Source: CBDFKV01 sp965249035
GTDB lineage: Bacteria > Pseudomonadota > Gammaproteobacteria > Arenicellales > Poriferihabitantaceae
Length of the DNA stretch: 64,000 bases
NCBI GenBank assembly: GCA_965249035.1
Contig: CBDFKV010000007.1
Coordinates: 1,116,001-1,180,000 of the forward strand
Direction of reading: 5' to 3'
This document shows, in pieces, positions 42,928-50,719 of this stretch. Every line of letters begins with the position of its first letter. Positions within the stretch are counted from its first letter, which is position 1. Made by a program: the position numbers and the translations under genes. The notes below the pieces were generated by a model, which was not told where the DNA came from, searched no databases, and saw only the letters and a list, made by a program, of their open reading frames with translations.

Positions 42928-44315
42928 TGTTAAGAGTAAATAGAACTGTCCGGATAATTAATTCATAGATTGTCCACTTTTGTTAACGCCGATGAAAGAG
43001 CGAAGGACGTAGTCCGAAGCGAATTCATAGGCGGCAAAACCACGAAGCGGAGTTACGCGGCTTTGCTGTTGCATGTTGTCTCCCGGATCAAATCTCCCTC
43101 TGCAGTATATCGGCCCAATCGACGGGGGCCATGGTAAATGGAGATCACACCGTCGAGGTGTCGGAGTACTTTCACCCTAGCCTTAACATAGTGGTAGCGA
43201 TGCCGGTCTTGTGGAATCTGAAGGTGTAAGCGTTCGAACTGCACGCTGTTGTCTTTACCCACCACGCGCTCGTAGCGCTCGCATAAATAGTCGTCCAGAT
43301 CTATCCCGGCCAATGCCACAAAAGCATTACCTAACTCGCGCGCAAGGTGACTGAACTCAGCATTGAAGGCCGGCATATAATGCTTCTGCAAGTATTCATT
43401 GGCGGCATCCATATCGGTAATGCCCTTAAGGGCTAGCTCATTGGGTAATCGCCCCTGATGGGTGCCGAAGGCGCGTTCTGAGCGGCCTCTGGCTTCGGGT
43501 GAGTAAGCTGCAATCATCTCAATGCCCAAGCGCTTGAGCGCCACACCAAACTGTGTTGGATTACGCTTATCGACCTTGCCACCTGCCTCGGGGGTATGCC
43601 AGTAATGACTGCCCCTGTCTGAGTAAAATGAACAAAATAGGCCTTTAGCTTCAAGCACATCTTTGACCCCTAACAAGCTGCTGTGGGTGCCTTCTTCATC
43701 GACAAAGCGCATCGAGTAATGCTCATTGGTGGCGTCATCCATGGTCACAATCAAATCCCAATATTTACCTTCAACCCACTGATGCGTGCTGCCATCTTGG
43801 TGGATCATCATTCCAGGCAGGGCACTGGCGAGTCGTTTGATTCGATGGGGGCCACGGGTCTTGGCCTTACGCACCAGACCTGCGTGTTGCAGCGTGTTCT
43901 TAACCCAGCTATAGCTGCGTGAGCCATCGTGTTCGTGCTGATACCAGCGATGAAAATGGCGCACATTCCAGCCCTCATATCGGCTTGAATACAGGTCTTG
44001 CAGTGCGATCACTTCATCTACGGGGGCAAGACGGTGCGAAGGTTCGTTTAACCGCCGATCCAACAAACCCTCCATGCCCGATTCATCATAGCGCTGCATA
44101 TAGCGCCGGAAACTGCGGTCACACACACCCAACAGAGTGGCTGCTTCGCTTTGGGTGAGTCGTTTGCACTGATAGCCTTCATAAGCTTCTTTAAATCTCA
44201 TCTGTTTCACCTGTTCATGAAATCCTGTCCGGTTCATCTGAAGCCTCAAATAGGCATAGATTAAATCCGGACAGGTTATGAATTAATTCGCAGGACAGAC
44301 AATTTACTCGTAACA
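42928..44315 (-). mobile_element. intact IS1202/ISNCY-type insertion sequence, 1388 bp
   Basis: Left end TGTTAAGAGTAAAT and right end (reverse complement) TGTTACGAGTAAAT form the terminal inverted repeat. A second inner block, ATTAATTCATA flanked by two CTGTCC-type motifs, is repeated inverted at both ends (about 42946-42975 and 44268-44300). One transposase gene on the minus strand. The 15-bp flanking duplication is unusually long, as reported for this family. Confidence 0.9.
43053..44237 (-). CDS. IS1202/ISNCY-family transposase
   Basis: A transposase of about 394 residues. The N-terminal helix-turn-helix has the family sequence RLTQSEAATLLGVCDRSFRR followed by GMEGLLDRR. The rve-type DDE domain follows, with Asp in IHQDGSTHQW, Asp in FYSDRGSHYW and the SPEARGRSERAFGT block with the catalytic Glu. 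The C-terminal region includes HRYHYVKARVKVLRHLDG. The ATG at 44237 is preferred over a TTG at 44249. The frame is complete, so the element may be active. It is transcribed away from the cytochrome genes. Confidence 0.92.
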   Translation of the reverse strand: MNRTGFHEQVKQMRFKEAYEGYQCKRLTQSEAATLLGVCDRSFRRYMQRYDESGMEGLLDRRLNEPSHRLAPVDEVIALQDLYSSRYEGWNVRHFHRWYQHEHDGSRSYSWVKNTLQHAGLVRKAKTRGPHRIKRLASALPGMMIHQDGSTHQWVEGKYWDLIVTMDDATNEHYSMRFVDEEGTHSSLLGVKDVLEAKGLFCSFYSDRGSHYWHTPEAGGKVDKRNPTQFGVALKRLGIEMIAAYSPEARGRSERAFGTHQGRLPNELALKGITDMDAANEYLQKHYMPAFNAEFSHLARELGNAFVALAGIDLDDYLCERYERVVGKDNSVQFERLHLQIPQDRHRYHYVKARVKVLRHLDGVISIYHGPRRLGRYTAEGDLIRETTCNSKAA

Positions 44316-44330
44316 TCTCATGATTTAGGT
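44316..44330. repeat. 15-bp target duplication, right copy
   Basis: TCTCATGATTTAGGT, identical to 42913-42927. It lies 61 bases upstream of the diheme cytochrome start codon. Confidence 0.9.
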
Positions 44331-44391
44331 TTGCTATATAGGTTGTTAACCCGGATAATAGGTAATACCATAAATATAAGGAGGTAATAGG

Positions 44392-45102
44392 ATGAAAATG
44401 ACGATCTTGTTCAAGACGATTGCTATGTGCAGTGTATTCCTAAGTTTATCAGGCATTACTCAGGCCGCAGAAGTGGAATCCTCAATAGCACGCGGAGGTC
44501 TTCTTTACGATAAGTGGTATAAGGTGATAGATGCGGATAAACCAACAGAGCCTCATCCGTTGTATCCCGCCGACAAGAAATACGCTGAAAAACCCGATGC
44601 TAATTGGCGCTGTAAAGAGTGTCATGGCTGGGATTATCTGGGGGTTGATGGCGCCTATGCGAGTGGTAAGCATTCATCCGGAATTACAGGTATTAACGGA
44701 ACATCGGGACAGCCTACTGCAGCGATAGTTGAGACCTTGAATGGAGATGCTCATGGATATGGAAATTTGTTAAGTGATCAAGATATGACTGATCTGGCCA
44801 ATTTTGTTTCGCAGGGTCAAGTTGATATGAATCCGTATATTGATCGAGCGACTAAAGCTCCAAAAGGTGATGCTATTAAGGGCGAGGCTTACTACAACAC
44901 TATCTGTGCAAAATGCCATGGCTTAGAAGGTAAATTACCGAAGGACATGAAGCCTTTTGGCGCTCAAATGGGGAATCCATGGGAAGTCATGCACAAGATT
45001 CTAAATGGGCAACCTGCAGAGAAAATGCCTGCATTGCGTGCTCTGGATCATCAAATTACAGCTGATATTATGAGCCATATGGTGAGCCTGCCGAAGGAGT
45101 GA
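44392..45102 (+). CDS. periplasmic diheme cytochrome c
   Basis: A 236-residue protein with a signal peptide (1-25, ending TQAA) and two heme c sites: CKECH (74-78) and CAKCH (172-176). Each sits in its own cytochrome c-like half: ARGGLLYDKWYKVI...NWRCKECHGWDY and GEAYYNTICAKCHGLEG. Methionines near the ends of the halves may be axial ligands. A strong AAGGAGG ribosome site precedes the ATG. It is followed by a terminator and then a NapC/NirT gene; together they suggest an electron path from quinol to a periplasmic acceptor. The partner reductase or oxidase is not in the window. Codon use looks more AT-rich than the flanking core genes, suggesting acquisition by transfer. Confidence 0.9.
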   Translation: MKMTILFKTIAMCSVFLSLSGITQAAEVESSIARGGLLYDKWYKVIDADKPTEPHPLYPADKKYAEKPDANWRCKECHGWDYLGVDGAYASGKHSSGITGINGTSGQPTAAIVETLNGDAHGYGNLLSDQDMTDLANFVSQGQVDMNPYIDRATKAPKGDAIKGEAYYNTICAKCHGLEGKLPKDMKPFGAQMGNPWEVMHKILNGQPAEKMPALRALDHQITADIMSHMVSLPKE

Positions 45103-45124
45103 TAAATCTACTATTGCTAAACGA

Positions 45125-45156
45125 GCGGGTAACCATCTCAGGTTGCCTGCTTTTTT
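45125..45156 (+). terminator. terminator between the two cytochrome genes
   Basis: GCGGGTAACC pairs with GGTTGCCTGC (two G-T pairs) around a 6-base loop, followed directly by TTTTTT. It lies 22 bases after the diheme cytochrome stop and before the NirT start at 45203. Confidence 0.8.
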
Positions 45157-45202
45157 ATCGTGTCCGATTTGTGTCTCCGCGAATTCAGTCATAACAGGAA
45201 AA

Positions 45203-45745
45203 ATGAAGTTTAGTCGTACAGCATGGGGAGCAGCGAGTGTTGGTTTTCTGATTGGAATCCTGTTTTGGGGCGGATTCAATACATTTGTCGAATACACCAA
45301 CACTACAGAATTCTGTATTTCATGTCACGAAATGGAAGACACTGTTTATCAGGAATATAAAAAATCAGTGCACTATACAAACCCCTCAGGCGTACGTGTA
45401 AGTTGCTCAGATTGCCATGTCCCGCGTCCTTGGGGTGCGAAGTTATGGAGAAAGATCCAGGCGAGCAACGAGCTCTATCATAAAATCAAAGGTACAATTG
45501 ATACGGCAGAAAAATTTGAAACTAAACGTATGGAATTGGCAGAGCACGTCTGGTCATCAATGGAGGCCAGCGATTCACGCGAGTGCCACAATTGTCATAG
45601 CTATACAGCGATGGATTTTGAGCATCAGTCCAAGCGTGGTAAGGAAAAAATGGAAAAAGCTATGGAGAAGGGAAAGACTTGTATTGAGTGCCATAAGGGC
45701 ATAGCACATAAATTGCCCGCAGAATATCTGGAAGACGATGATTGA
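45203..45745 (+). CDS. NapC/NirT-family tetraheme cytochrome c
   Basis: A 180-residue membrane-anchored quinol dehydrogenase. One N-terminal transmembrane anchor (about 9-27) precedes four heme c motifs: CISCH (38-42), CSDCH (68-72), CHNCH (128-132) and CIECH (160-164). The spacing fits NapC/NirT/NrfH. Such proteins take electrons from the quinol pool to periplasmic reductases. The ATG at 45203 has an AGGA site; the frame is open to a TTG at 45143, but that lies within the upstream terminator. The C-terminus is acidic. The downstream sequence is transposon debris. Confidence 0.93.
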   Translation: MKFSRTAWGAASVGFLIGILFWGGFNTFVEYTNTTEFCISCHEMEDTVYQEYKKSVHYTNPSGVRVSCSDCHVPRPWGAKLWRKIQASNELYHKIKGTIDTAEKFETKRMELAEHVWSSMEASDSRECHNCHSYTAMDFEHQSKRGKEKMEKAMEKGKTCIECHKGIAHKLPAEYLEDDD

Positions 45746-45783
45746 TTCTGAGCCTGTAAATATTTCTGTGTAACTGTCTGCAT

Positions 45784-46141
45784 TAAATATATTCACTGAG
45801 CCGATCCTCGAACTCGATCATAAAATGATTGAGGGCTGACTTCCAATTACGAATGGACATGGTTCATTTTTTCGATGCCTCCTAAATTGCCAGATAGATC
45901 ACTTTTTGGCGGCATCGTCGGACGGAAACAGTTTACGTTTCTTGGTTGCCGTGCGGATCACGCTGTTCAGTGACTCAATCGCATTGGTGTGTAGATAGGC
46001 TTGCGGATATCAGCAGAGCAAGCAAACAGAGTATTCAGAGTCCCCCGGTGCATTCGCCATGAGCGACTGATTTAAGGATATTTGTCATCCCAGCGTTGAG
46101 AGAATTGATCTAGCGCCAGTAGCGCTTCATCTGCAGCTGCC
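45784..46141 (-). pseudogene. decayed IS256-family transposase, C-terminal part
   Basis: Minus-strand reading in three frames recovers the IS256 transposase end: ALLALDQFSQRWDDKYP, a stop, ISRSWR, TLNTLFACSADIRKPIYT, then NAIESLNSVIRTATKKRKLF and PSDDAAKK, and finally HFMIEFEDRLSEYI with a stop at 45784. At least two frameshifts and internal stops break it. Not functional. Confidence 0.85.
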
Positions 46142-46255
46142 TTACATCGATAAAATGTATCTCGAGATAGGGTCCATCAGCTTGCAGGCTTTGGATAGGT
46201 TTCCAAGTTCTTCGGCCAATCGAGCAAACCGACTTTATGTTTTATGACGTTGTCA
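46142..46255 (-). pseudogene. N-terminal fragment of an IS481-type transposase
   Basis: Minus-strand reading gives NDNVIKHKVGLL, then after a one-base shift LAEELGNLSKACKLM, then after another SRDTFYRC. This is the helix-turn-helix start typical of IS481-type transposases. It runs directly into the IS256 fragment, so two different elements have been joined by deletion or nested insertion. Nothing recognisable is seen between 46256 and 46423. Confidence 0.7.
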
Positions 46256-46423
46256 TTAGTATGAATCGCGAGAGCTACCTATTTATGTTTTGGTTGATGT
46301 AAGCAATCACGTCAAAACAGGTAGATTGGGTTTAAACTCCTACAATTAGGCCCTATTTTTCTTCAGGCTTTGTTTAAACATTTCCTGATTTAATAGGTTT
46401 TTACTCAACCACACTCGGAGTCG

Positions 46424-46858
46424 TTAGCGCCGATTGAATTTAGTGGATAAAACGATGGCTGAGTTGGTCGCCTTCACTCCGCTGAGCGCGCCAATCAAAT
46501 CCAAAGCCGCATCCAACTCAGCTGGCGAGTCCACTCGCACAATGGCGACAAAGTCGATCTTACCACTGACCGAATACAAGGACTCAACCGCGGCTAATTT
46601 TTCCAACGCTGAGACTACTGCCACCATCGACTTGGGCTCCACTTCGAGATTGACATAGGCTTGCAAGCTTTTGCTACGGAAGCTATCTGATAAGCGCAGC
46701 GAATAGCCCGAAATCACCCCAGACTGTTCTAGCCAGTTAAATCGGTTTTGTACGGTAGTGCGCGATAAATTCAATTGCCTGGCCAGGTCGCTAATCGATA
46801 TACGGGCGTTGGCCTGTAGCACTGCAATAATGCGTCGATCGTTGCTCGAGATTTCCAC
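46424..46858 (-). CDS. Lrp/AsnC-family transcriptional regulator
   Basis: The 144-residue protein has an N-terminal helix-turn-helix (NDRRIIAVLQANARISISDLARQLNLSRTTVQNRF) and a C-terminal RAM/AsnC effector domain (about 62-140, AYVNLEVEPKSMVAVVSALEKL). GTG at 46858 is chosen as start because a GGAGG site lies seven bases upstream; a TTG at 46885 is also open. It is divergent from the PLP decarboxylase gene across a short region with a tandem repeat, so it most likely regulates that gene, possibly in response to its amino acid substrate. Confidence 0.9.
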   Translation of the reverse strand: MEISSNDRRIIAVLQANARISISDLARQLNLSRTTVQNRFNWLEQSGVISGYSLRLSDSFRSKSLQAYVNLEVEPKSMVAVVSALEKLAAVESLYSVSGKIDFVAIVRVDSPAELDAALDLIGALSGVKATNSAIVLSTKFNRR

Positions 46859-46954
46859 TATTAATCCTCCAATAGACTGCCCCAATCATGATGGATCGCC
46901 TCTATTTTGTCAATTTGACTAATTAAGTTTACGTTTTAACGGTTTTTAGACAAA

Positions 46955-46978
46955 TTTACCTATATTTTTACCTATATT
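46955..46978. repeat. tandem 12-bp repeat in the regulator/decarboxylase intergenic region
   Basis: TTTACCTATATT occurs twice in direct succession (46955-46966 and 46967-46978), 60-80 bases before the decarboxylase ATG. Each copy contains a TATATT that could be a -10, and the pair could be a cooperative binding site for the Lrp-type regulator. Confidence 0.7.
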
Positions 46979-47036
46979 TTCCAACTCCTAGCCATCAAAA
47001 TCTACTAATCCTGACTGTCTTACTAAGGTATTTTTG

Positions 47037-48224
47037 ATGAATCAAGTTGCCAACCTCTTCGCTGTTACCCCTGCTCGAATTTATTCGCGTTATCAGGATA
47101 GCGCTGACGTGGTTCAGTCACTGAAGCCTGACAGCCCCCTATATTTGTTTTCAGCTCACACGCTAGAACAACGTGCACGTCGCTTTATCAACCACTTCCC
47201 AGGTGTCATCAGTTATGCGATCAAAGCGAACCCCCGAAACCGCGTATTACGCACCTTGAGTAATACTGGTATCGGCCACTTTGATGTCGCCTCAATCTCT
47301 GAAGTCGCTCACGCGAAGTTAATCAACCCCGCCGCAACTCTGCACTTCAACAACCCAATCAAAGCATTTAGCGCGATCGAAACAGCCTATTTTGAGCATG
47401 GTGTGCGCTCTTTCGCCTTAGATGACATGGCGGAGTTGGATAAAATCCAGCGGGCGACACGAAACGCTAACGACTTGCAGCTATCCGTACGCTTTAAACT
47501 CAAGCACCGCGGTGCTGCGTATGATTTCGGTAGCAAATTCGGAGCCAATATCGAAGACGCCACGCTATTACTCGCTGCCGCCGATAAAATAGGCGCAATT
47601 CCCTGTTTAACCTTCCACCCCGGCTCGCAGTGCTCAGACCCGATGATGTACCACCACTATATCGAAGCTGCCGCTACTATTGCGACAGCGGCTGGCGTTA
47701 AAATAGTCCGGCTGAATGTCGGCGGCGGTTTCCCAGAGCACTACCAAAACAGTTTAGTCGCACCGCTGGAAACTTACTTTGAAACTATCCAAGCGGCAGT
47801 TGAGCGCTACTTTCCCAGCAACGCACCTGAATTAATGTGCGAACCGGGCCGCGGCATGGTTGCTTCCAGCGTATCACTGCTGGCTCGTGTCATCCATGTG
47901 CGCGAAACAGAACCTGTGCTGTACTTAAACGACGGTATTTATGGTGGATTGCAAGAGCAGATAGTCGCCAATATCAAATTGCCAATCCGAGTCTGGCGCA
48001 ATGGCCAGATTCTGCAAGGAAAAACCGCACAATGGAAATTGTTCGGCCCCACTTGCGACCCAGTCGATTGCCTGCCCAAGCGCTGGCGGCTGCCAAAATC
48101 TATCGTGCCGGGAGACTTTGTCGAATTTGGCTTAATTGGTGCTTATGGCTCGGCAACGACAACCGAATTCAATGGTTTTGTATCAGCCCGGTATGTTGAT
48201 GTGGAGCAAGGATTCAGCGGCTAA
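47037..48224 (+). CDS. PLP-dependent ornithine/lysine/diaminopimelate-type decarboxylase (alanine racemase fold)
   Basis: A 395-residue fold type III PLP enzyme. It has the PLP lysine in SYAIKANPRNRVL (Lys63), FDVASISEVA, the HPGSQC loop, GGGFPEHY and CEPGRG phosphate-binding segments, and the C-terminal GPTCDPVDCLPK block with the catalytic Cys-Asp pair. This pattern is that of bacterial ornithine or lysine/ornithine decarboxylases that make polyamines; diaminopimelate decarboxylase normally differs in the C-terminal block. The substrate is best guessed as ornithine. Start ATG at 47037; a TTG one codon before is not needed. It is divergent from an Lrp/AsnC regulator and convergent with purA. 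Confidence 0.9.
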   Translation: MNQVANLFAVTPARIYSRYQDSADVVQSLKPDSPLYLFSAHTLEQRARRFINHFPGVISYAIKANPRNRVLRTLSNTGIGHFDVASISEVAHAKLINPAATLHFNNPIKAFSAIETAYFEHGVRSFALDDMAELDKIQRATRNANDLQLSVRFKLKHRGAAYDFGSKFGANIEDATLLLAAADKIGAIPCLTFHPGSQCSDPMMYHHYIEAAATIATAAGVKIVRLNVGGGFPEHYQNSLVAPLETYFETIQAAVERYFPSNAPELMCEPGRGMVASSVSLLARVIHVRETEPVLYLNDGIYGGLQEQIVANIKLPIRVWRNGQILQGKTAQWKLFGPTCDPVDCLPKRWRLPKSIVPGDFVEFGLIGAYGSATTTEFNGFVSARYVDVEQGFSG

Positions 48225-48238
48225 TTGCACACTAAAGG

Positions 48239-49531
48239 CTAGGCGTCGAAGGGGTGACGTTTAACGATCGTATCGTCACGCTCAGCGCTAGTAGAAACAA
48301 TATCAATGGGCACTCCTATTAATGCTTCAATACGCTGTAGGTAAGCCAAGGCATTGGCGGGTAGTGCTTCCATGGTTCGTGCACCAGCAGTGGTTTCACT
48401 CCAGCCTGGCAACTCTTCATAAACCGGCTCACAACGCTCAAAGCCGTCAGCGCCATAGGGTGGTGCGTCCACTAACTCACCGTCTAAGCGGTATTGAGTG
48501 CAAATTTTCAGCGTTTCCAAACCATCTAACACATCTAACTTGGTGATGCACACTGATGACAGGCTGTTAACTTGCGCAGATCGTTTAAGCGCAACCATGT
48601 CTAGCCAACCACAGCGGCGCGGCCTGCCGGTGGTCGCACCAAATTCATGGCCTTTCTCACCCAAAAATTTTCCCACCTCATCAAATAACTCGGTTGGAAA
48701 TGGGCCTGACCCCACCCGTGTGGTATACGCCTTAACAATGCCTAGCGACACGTCTAAATCCAAGGGTCCAACTCCCGTACCACTTGCTGCAGCGGCAGCG
48801 GTGGTATTGGATGACGTCACATAAGGATAGGTGCCGTGATCGATATCCAGCAACATCCCTTGTGCGCCCTCAAACATAACCGACTTGCCGGTTAGACGCA
48901 GCTCATTTAATCGCGCTGCGACATCACCCACCAAGTCTTTGATGTGCTCGGCCTGGGCTTGTAGTGTTGCTAGCGTTTGATCGTAGTCAACCGTTTCGGT
49001 TTTAAAAAAGTGTGCTAAGACGTGATTGTGATACACCATCACTTCTTTTAATTTTTTCGGGAAATCGGCTGTGAATAAATCTTGAATACGTAGGCCGCGA
49101 CGCGACACCTTGTCTTCATACGCAGGGCCAATACCCCGGCCTGTGGTACCGATCGCCTTGTTGCCGCGCGCTCGCTCACGGGCCATATCTAAAGCCACGT
49201 GGTAAGGCATAATCACGGGGCAGGCAGGGCTAACCATCAAGCGCTCACGAATCTTCAAGCCACGAGCTTCAAGCTCACCCACTTCTTTGATTAGCTGTTC
49301 GGGATCAACGACCACGCCGTTGCCGATCAAACAATCGACACCCTCGCGCATCGCGCCGGAAGGGATCAAGTGCAAAACGGTTTTTTCGCCGTTGATGACC
49401 AAGGTGTGGCCAGCGTTATGACCGCCTTGGAAACGTGCGACCGCGTCGGCTTTGGAGGTCAGTAAATCAACAATCTTACCTTTACCTTCGTCACCCCACT
49501 GAGTGCCAATCAATACTACATTCTTGCCCAT
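48239..49531 (-). CDS. purA: adenylosuccinate synthetase
   Basis: PurA joins IMP and aspartate with GTP to make adenylosuccinate, the first step to AMP. The 430-residue protein has GTQWGDEGKGKIVDLL at the start, ARFQGGHNAGHTL, GTTGRGIGPAYEDK, and C-terminal GTP-binding TKLDVLDGL. It lies last in the hfq-hflX-hflK-hflC-DUF2065-purA order. Confidence 0.98.
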   Translation of the reverse strand: MGKNVVLIGTQWGDEGKGKIVDLLTSKADAVARFQGGHNAGHTLVINGEKTVLHLIPSGAMREGVDCLIGNGVVVDPEQLIKEVGELEARGLKIRERLMVSPACPVIMPYHVALDMARERARGNKAIGTTGRGIGPAYEDKVSRRGLRIQDLFTADFPKKLKEVMVYHNHVLAHFFKTETVDYDQTLATLQAQAEHIKDLVGDVAARLNELRLTGKSVMFEGAQGMLLDIDHGTYPYVTSSNTTAAAAASGTGVGPLDLDVSLGIVKAYTTRVGSGPFPTELFDEVGKFLGEKGHEFGATTGRPRRCGWLDMVALKRSAQVNSLSSVCITKLDVLDGLETLKICTQYRLDGELVDAPPYGADGFERCEPVYEELPGWSETTAGARTMEALPANALAYLQRIEALIGVPIDIVSTSAERDDTIVKRHPFDA

Positions 49532-49573
49532 GGAATTATCTATTTAGGTGTTTTTGTAATTGAGAATGGGCGC

Positions 49574-49762
49574 TCAACGCACCCAATATAACAGTAGCAA
49601 ACCAGCGGCAATCGAAAATCCGCCCATTTGGCGAATGGCCTTTGCAGGCAAACCCATCGCAGTCACCAGCATTTTCCTAAAACCATCGGGGGAGGAAAAT
49701 GGCAACAAGCCTTCCAATACCAAATACAAAGCAAATGCGCTCATAAAATCTTGCCAATCCAT
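49574..49762 (-). CDS. DUF2065 family small membrane protein (YjeT-like)
   Basis: A 62-residue protein with two hydrophobic segments (about 5-22 and 45-61) and the family pattern DFMSAFALYLVLEGLLPF...RKMLVTAMGLPAKAIRQMGG. The gene is conserved between hflC and purA in many gammaproteobacteria; the function is unknown. A terminator separates it from hflC. Confidence 0.92.
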   Translation of the reverse strand: MDWQDFMSAFALYLVLEGLLPFSSPDGFRKMLVTAMGLPAKAIRQMGGFSIAAGLLLLYWVR

Positions 49763-49797
49763 CTGCTGTCTCGCGAGTGGGTTTTAGTGCTCCAATT

Positions 49798-49836
49798 AAA
49801 AAAGCACGAAGGCGGCGCTTAGCTGCCGCTTCGCCT
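49798..49836 (-). terminator. terminator downstream of hflC
   Basis: On the minus strand a GCGAAG-CGGC / GCCGCCTTCGT stem with one bulge, followed by TTTTTT (49798-49803). It separates the hfq-hflXKC unit from DUF2065-purA. Confidence 0.75.
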
Positions 49837-49849
49837 TTTCTCACTCGGG

Positions 49850-50719
49850 CTATTGCCCGTCAGAGCGTTGAAGATACTGCATGAACTCTGAGTTAGGGTC
49901 AATGACAAAGACGTCGGATTTATCCTTAAAAGTATTTCTATAGGCATTCAAACTTTTATAGAACTTAAAGAACTCCTTGTCTTGATTATAGGCATCTGCA
50001 TAAATTCCGGTTGCCAGCGCATCACCTTCACCACGCAACAACTCGGCGTCTTTTTCCGCCACCGCCAATAAAATTCTGCGCTTACGATCAGCATCAGCCT
50101 GGATTTTTTCGGCCTCTTCCTCACCTTGAGCACGCAGCTCTTTGGCAACCCGTTGGCGCTCAGCACGCATACGGTTGTATACGGTTTCGCTGATTGCCGG
50201 GTCAAGGTCAACGCGCTTAAGGCGCACATCTAAGATCTCGATTCCCAACGAAGCGGCCTCAGAAGCCATGGACTCTCTTACCAAATCCATAATCATGGCA
50301 CGATCACCCGACACCACTTCTTTTACTGTACGCTTACCGACTTCTACACGGATCGCGTCGTTCACTCGTTGAGACAAACGTGAACGCGCAGCCTGGGTAC
50401 GACCACCCAATCGAATATAGTATTCACGCACGTCAGCGATACGCCATTTGACGAAGGAATCGACCACCAGGTTTTTCTTCTCTCGCGTCAAATAACTTTG
50501 CGGATCGGCATCCATGGTTTGAACCCGGGCATCGTAGTATTTGACCGTATTGATAAACGGGGTCTTGAAATGAACACCCGGTTGGTCATCCGAACGAACG
50601 ATTTCGCCGAAACGGAATACCAGCGCTTTTTGTCGCTCATCGACGGTATAGATTGCCAGCATCACCACCGCAAGGACGATGAGAACGACCAACCCGCCTA
50701 GTAATTTTATACCTTTCAT
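49850..50719 (-). CDS. hflC: membrane protease modulator HflC
   Basis: HflC, with HflK, forms the large SPFH/stomatin-like cage around FtsH and modulates membrane protein degradation. The 289-residue protein has an N-terminal membrane anchor (about 5-25), the SPFH/band 7 domain starting VDERQKALVFRFGEIVR, and a long helical region with RKRRILLAVAEKDAELLRGEGDA. Its start overlaps the hflK stop by four bases. Confidence 0.97.
   Translation of the reverse strand: MKGIKLLGGLVVLIVLAVVMLAIYTVDERQKALVFRFGEIVRSDDQPGVHFKTPFINTVKYYDARVQTMDADPQSYLTREKKNLVVDSFVKWRIADVREYYIRLGGRTQAARSRLSQRVNDAIRVEVGKRTVKEVVSGDRAMIMDLVRESMASEAASLGIEILDVRLKRVDLDPAISETVYNRMRAERQRVAKELRAQGEEEAEKIQADADRKRRILLAVAEKDAELLRGEGDALATGIYADAYNQDKEFFKFYKSLNAYRNTFKDKSDVFVIDPNSEFMQYLQRSDGQ

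Noticed and set aside
45143..45202. N-terminal extension of the NirT-type cytochrome starting at TTG
   Set aside because: It begins inside the terminator stem. The ATG at 45203 has a ribosome site and starts directly before the membrane anchor.
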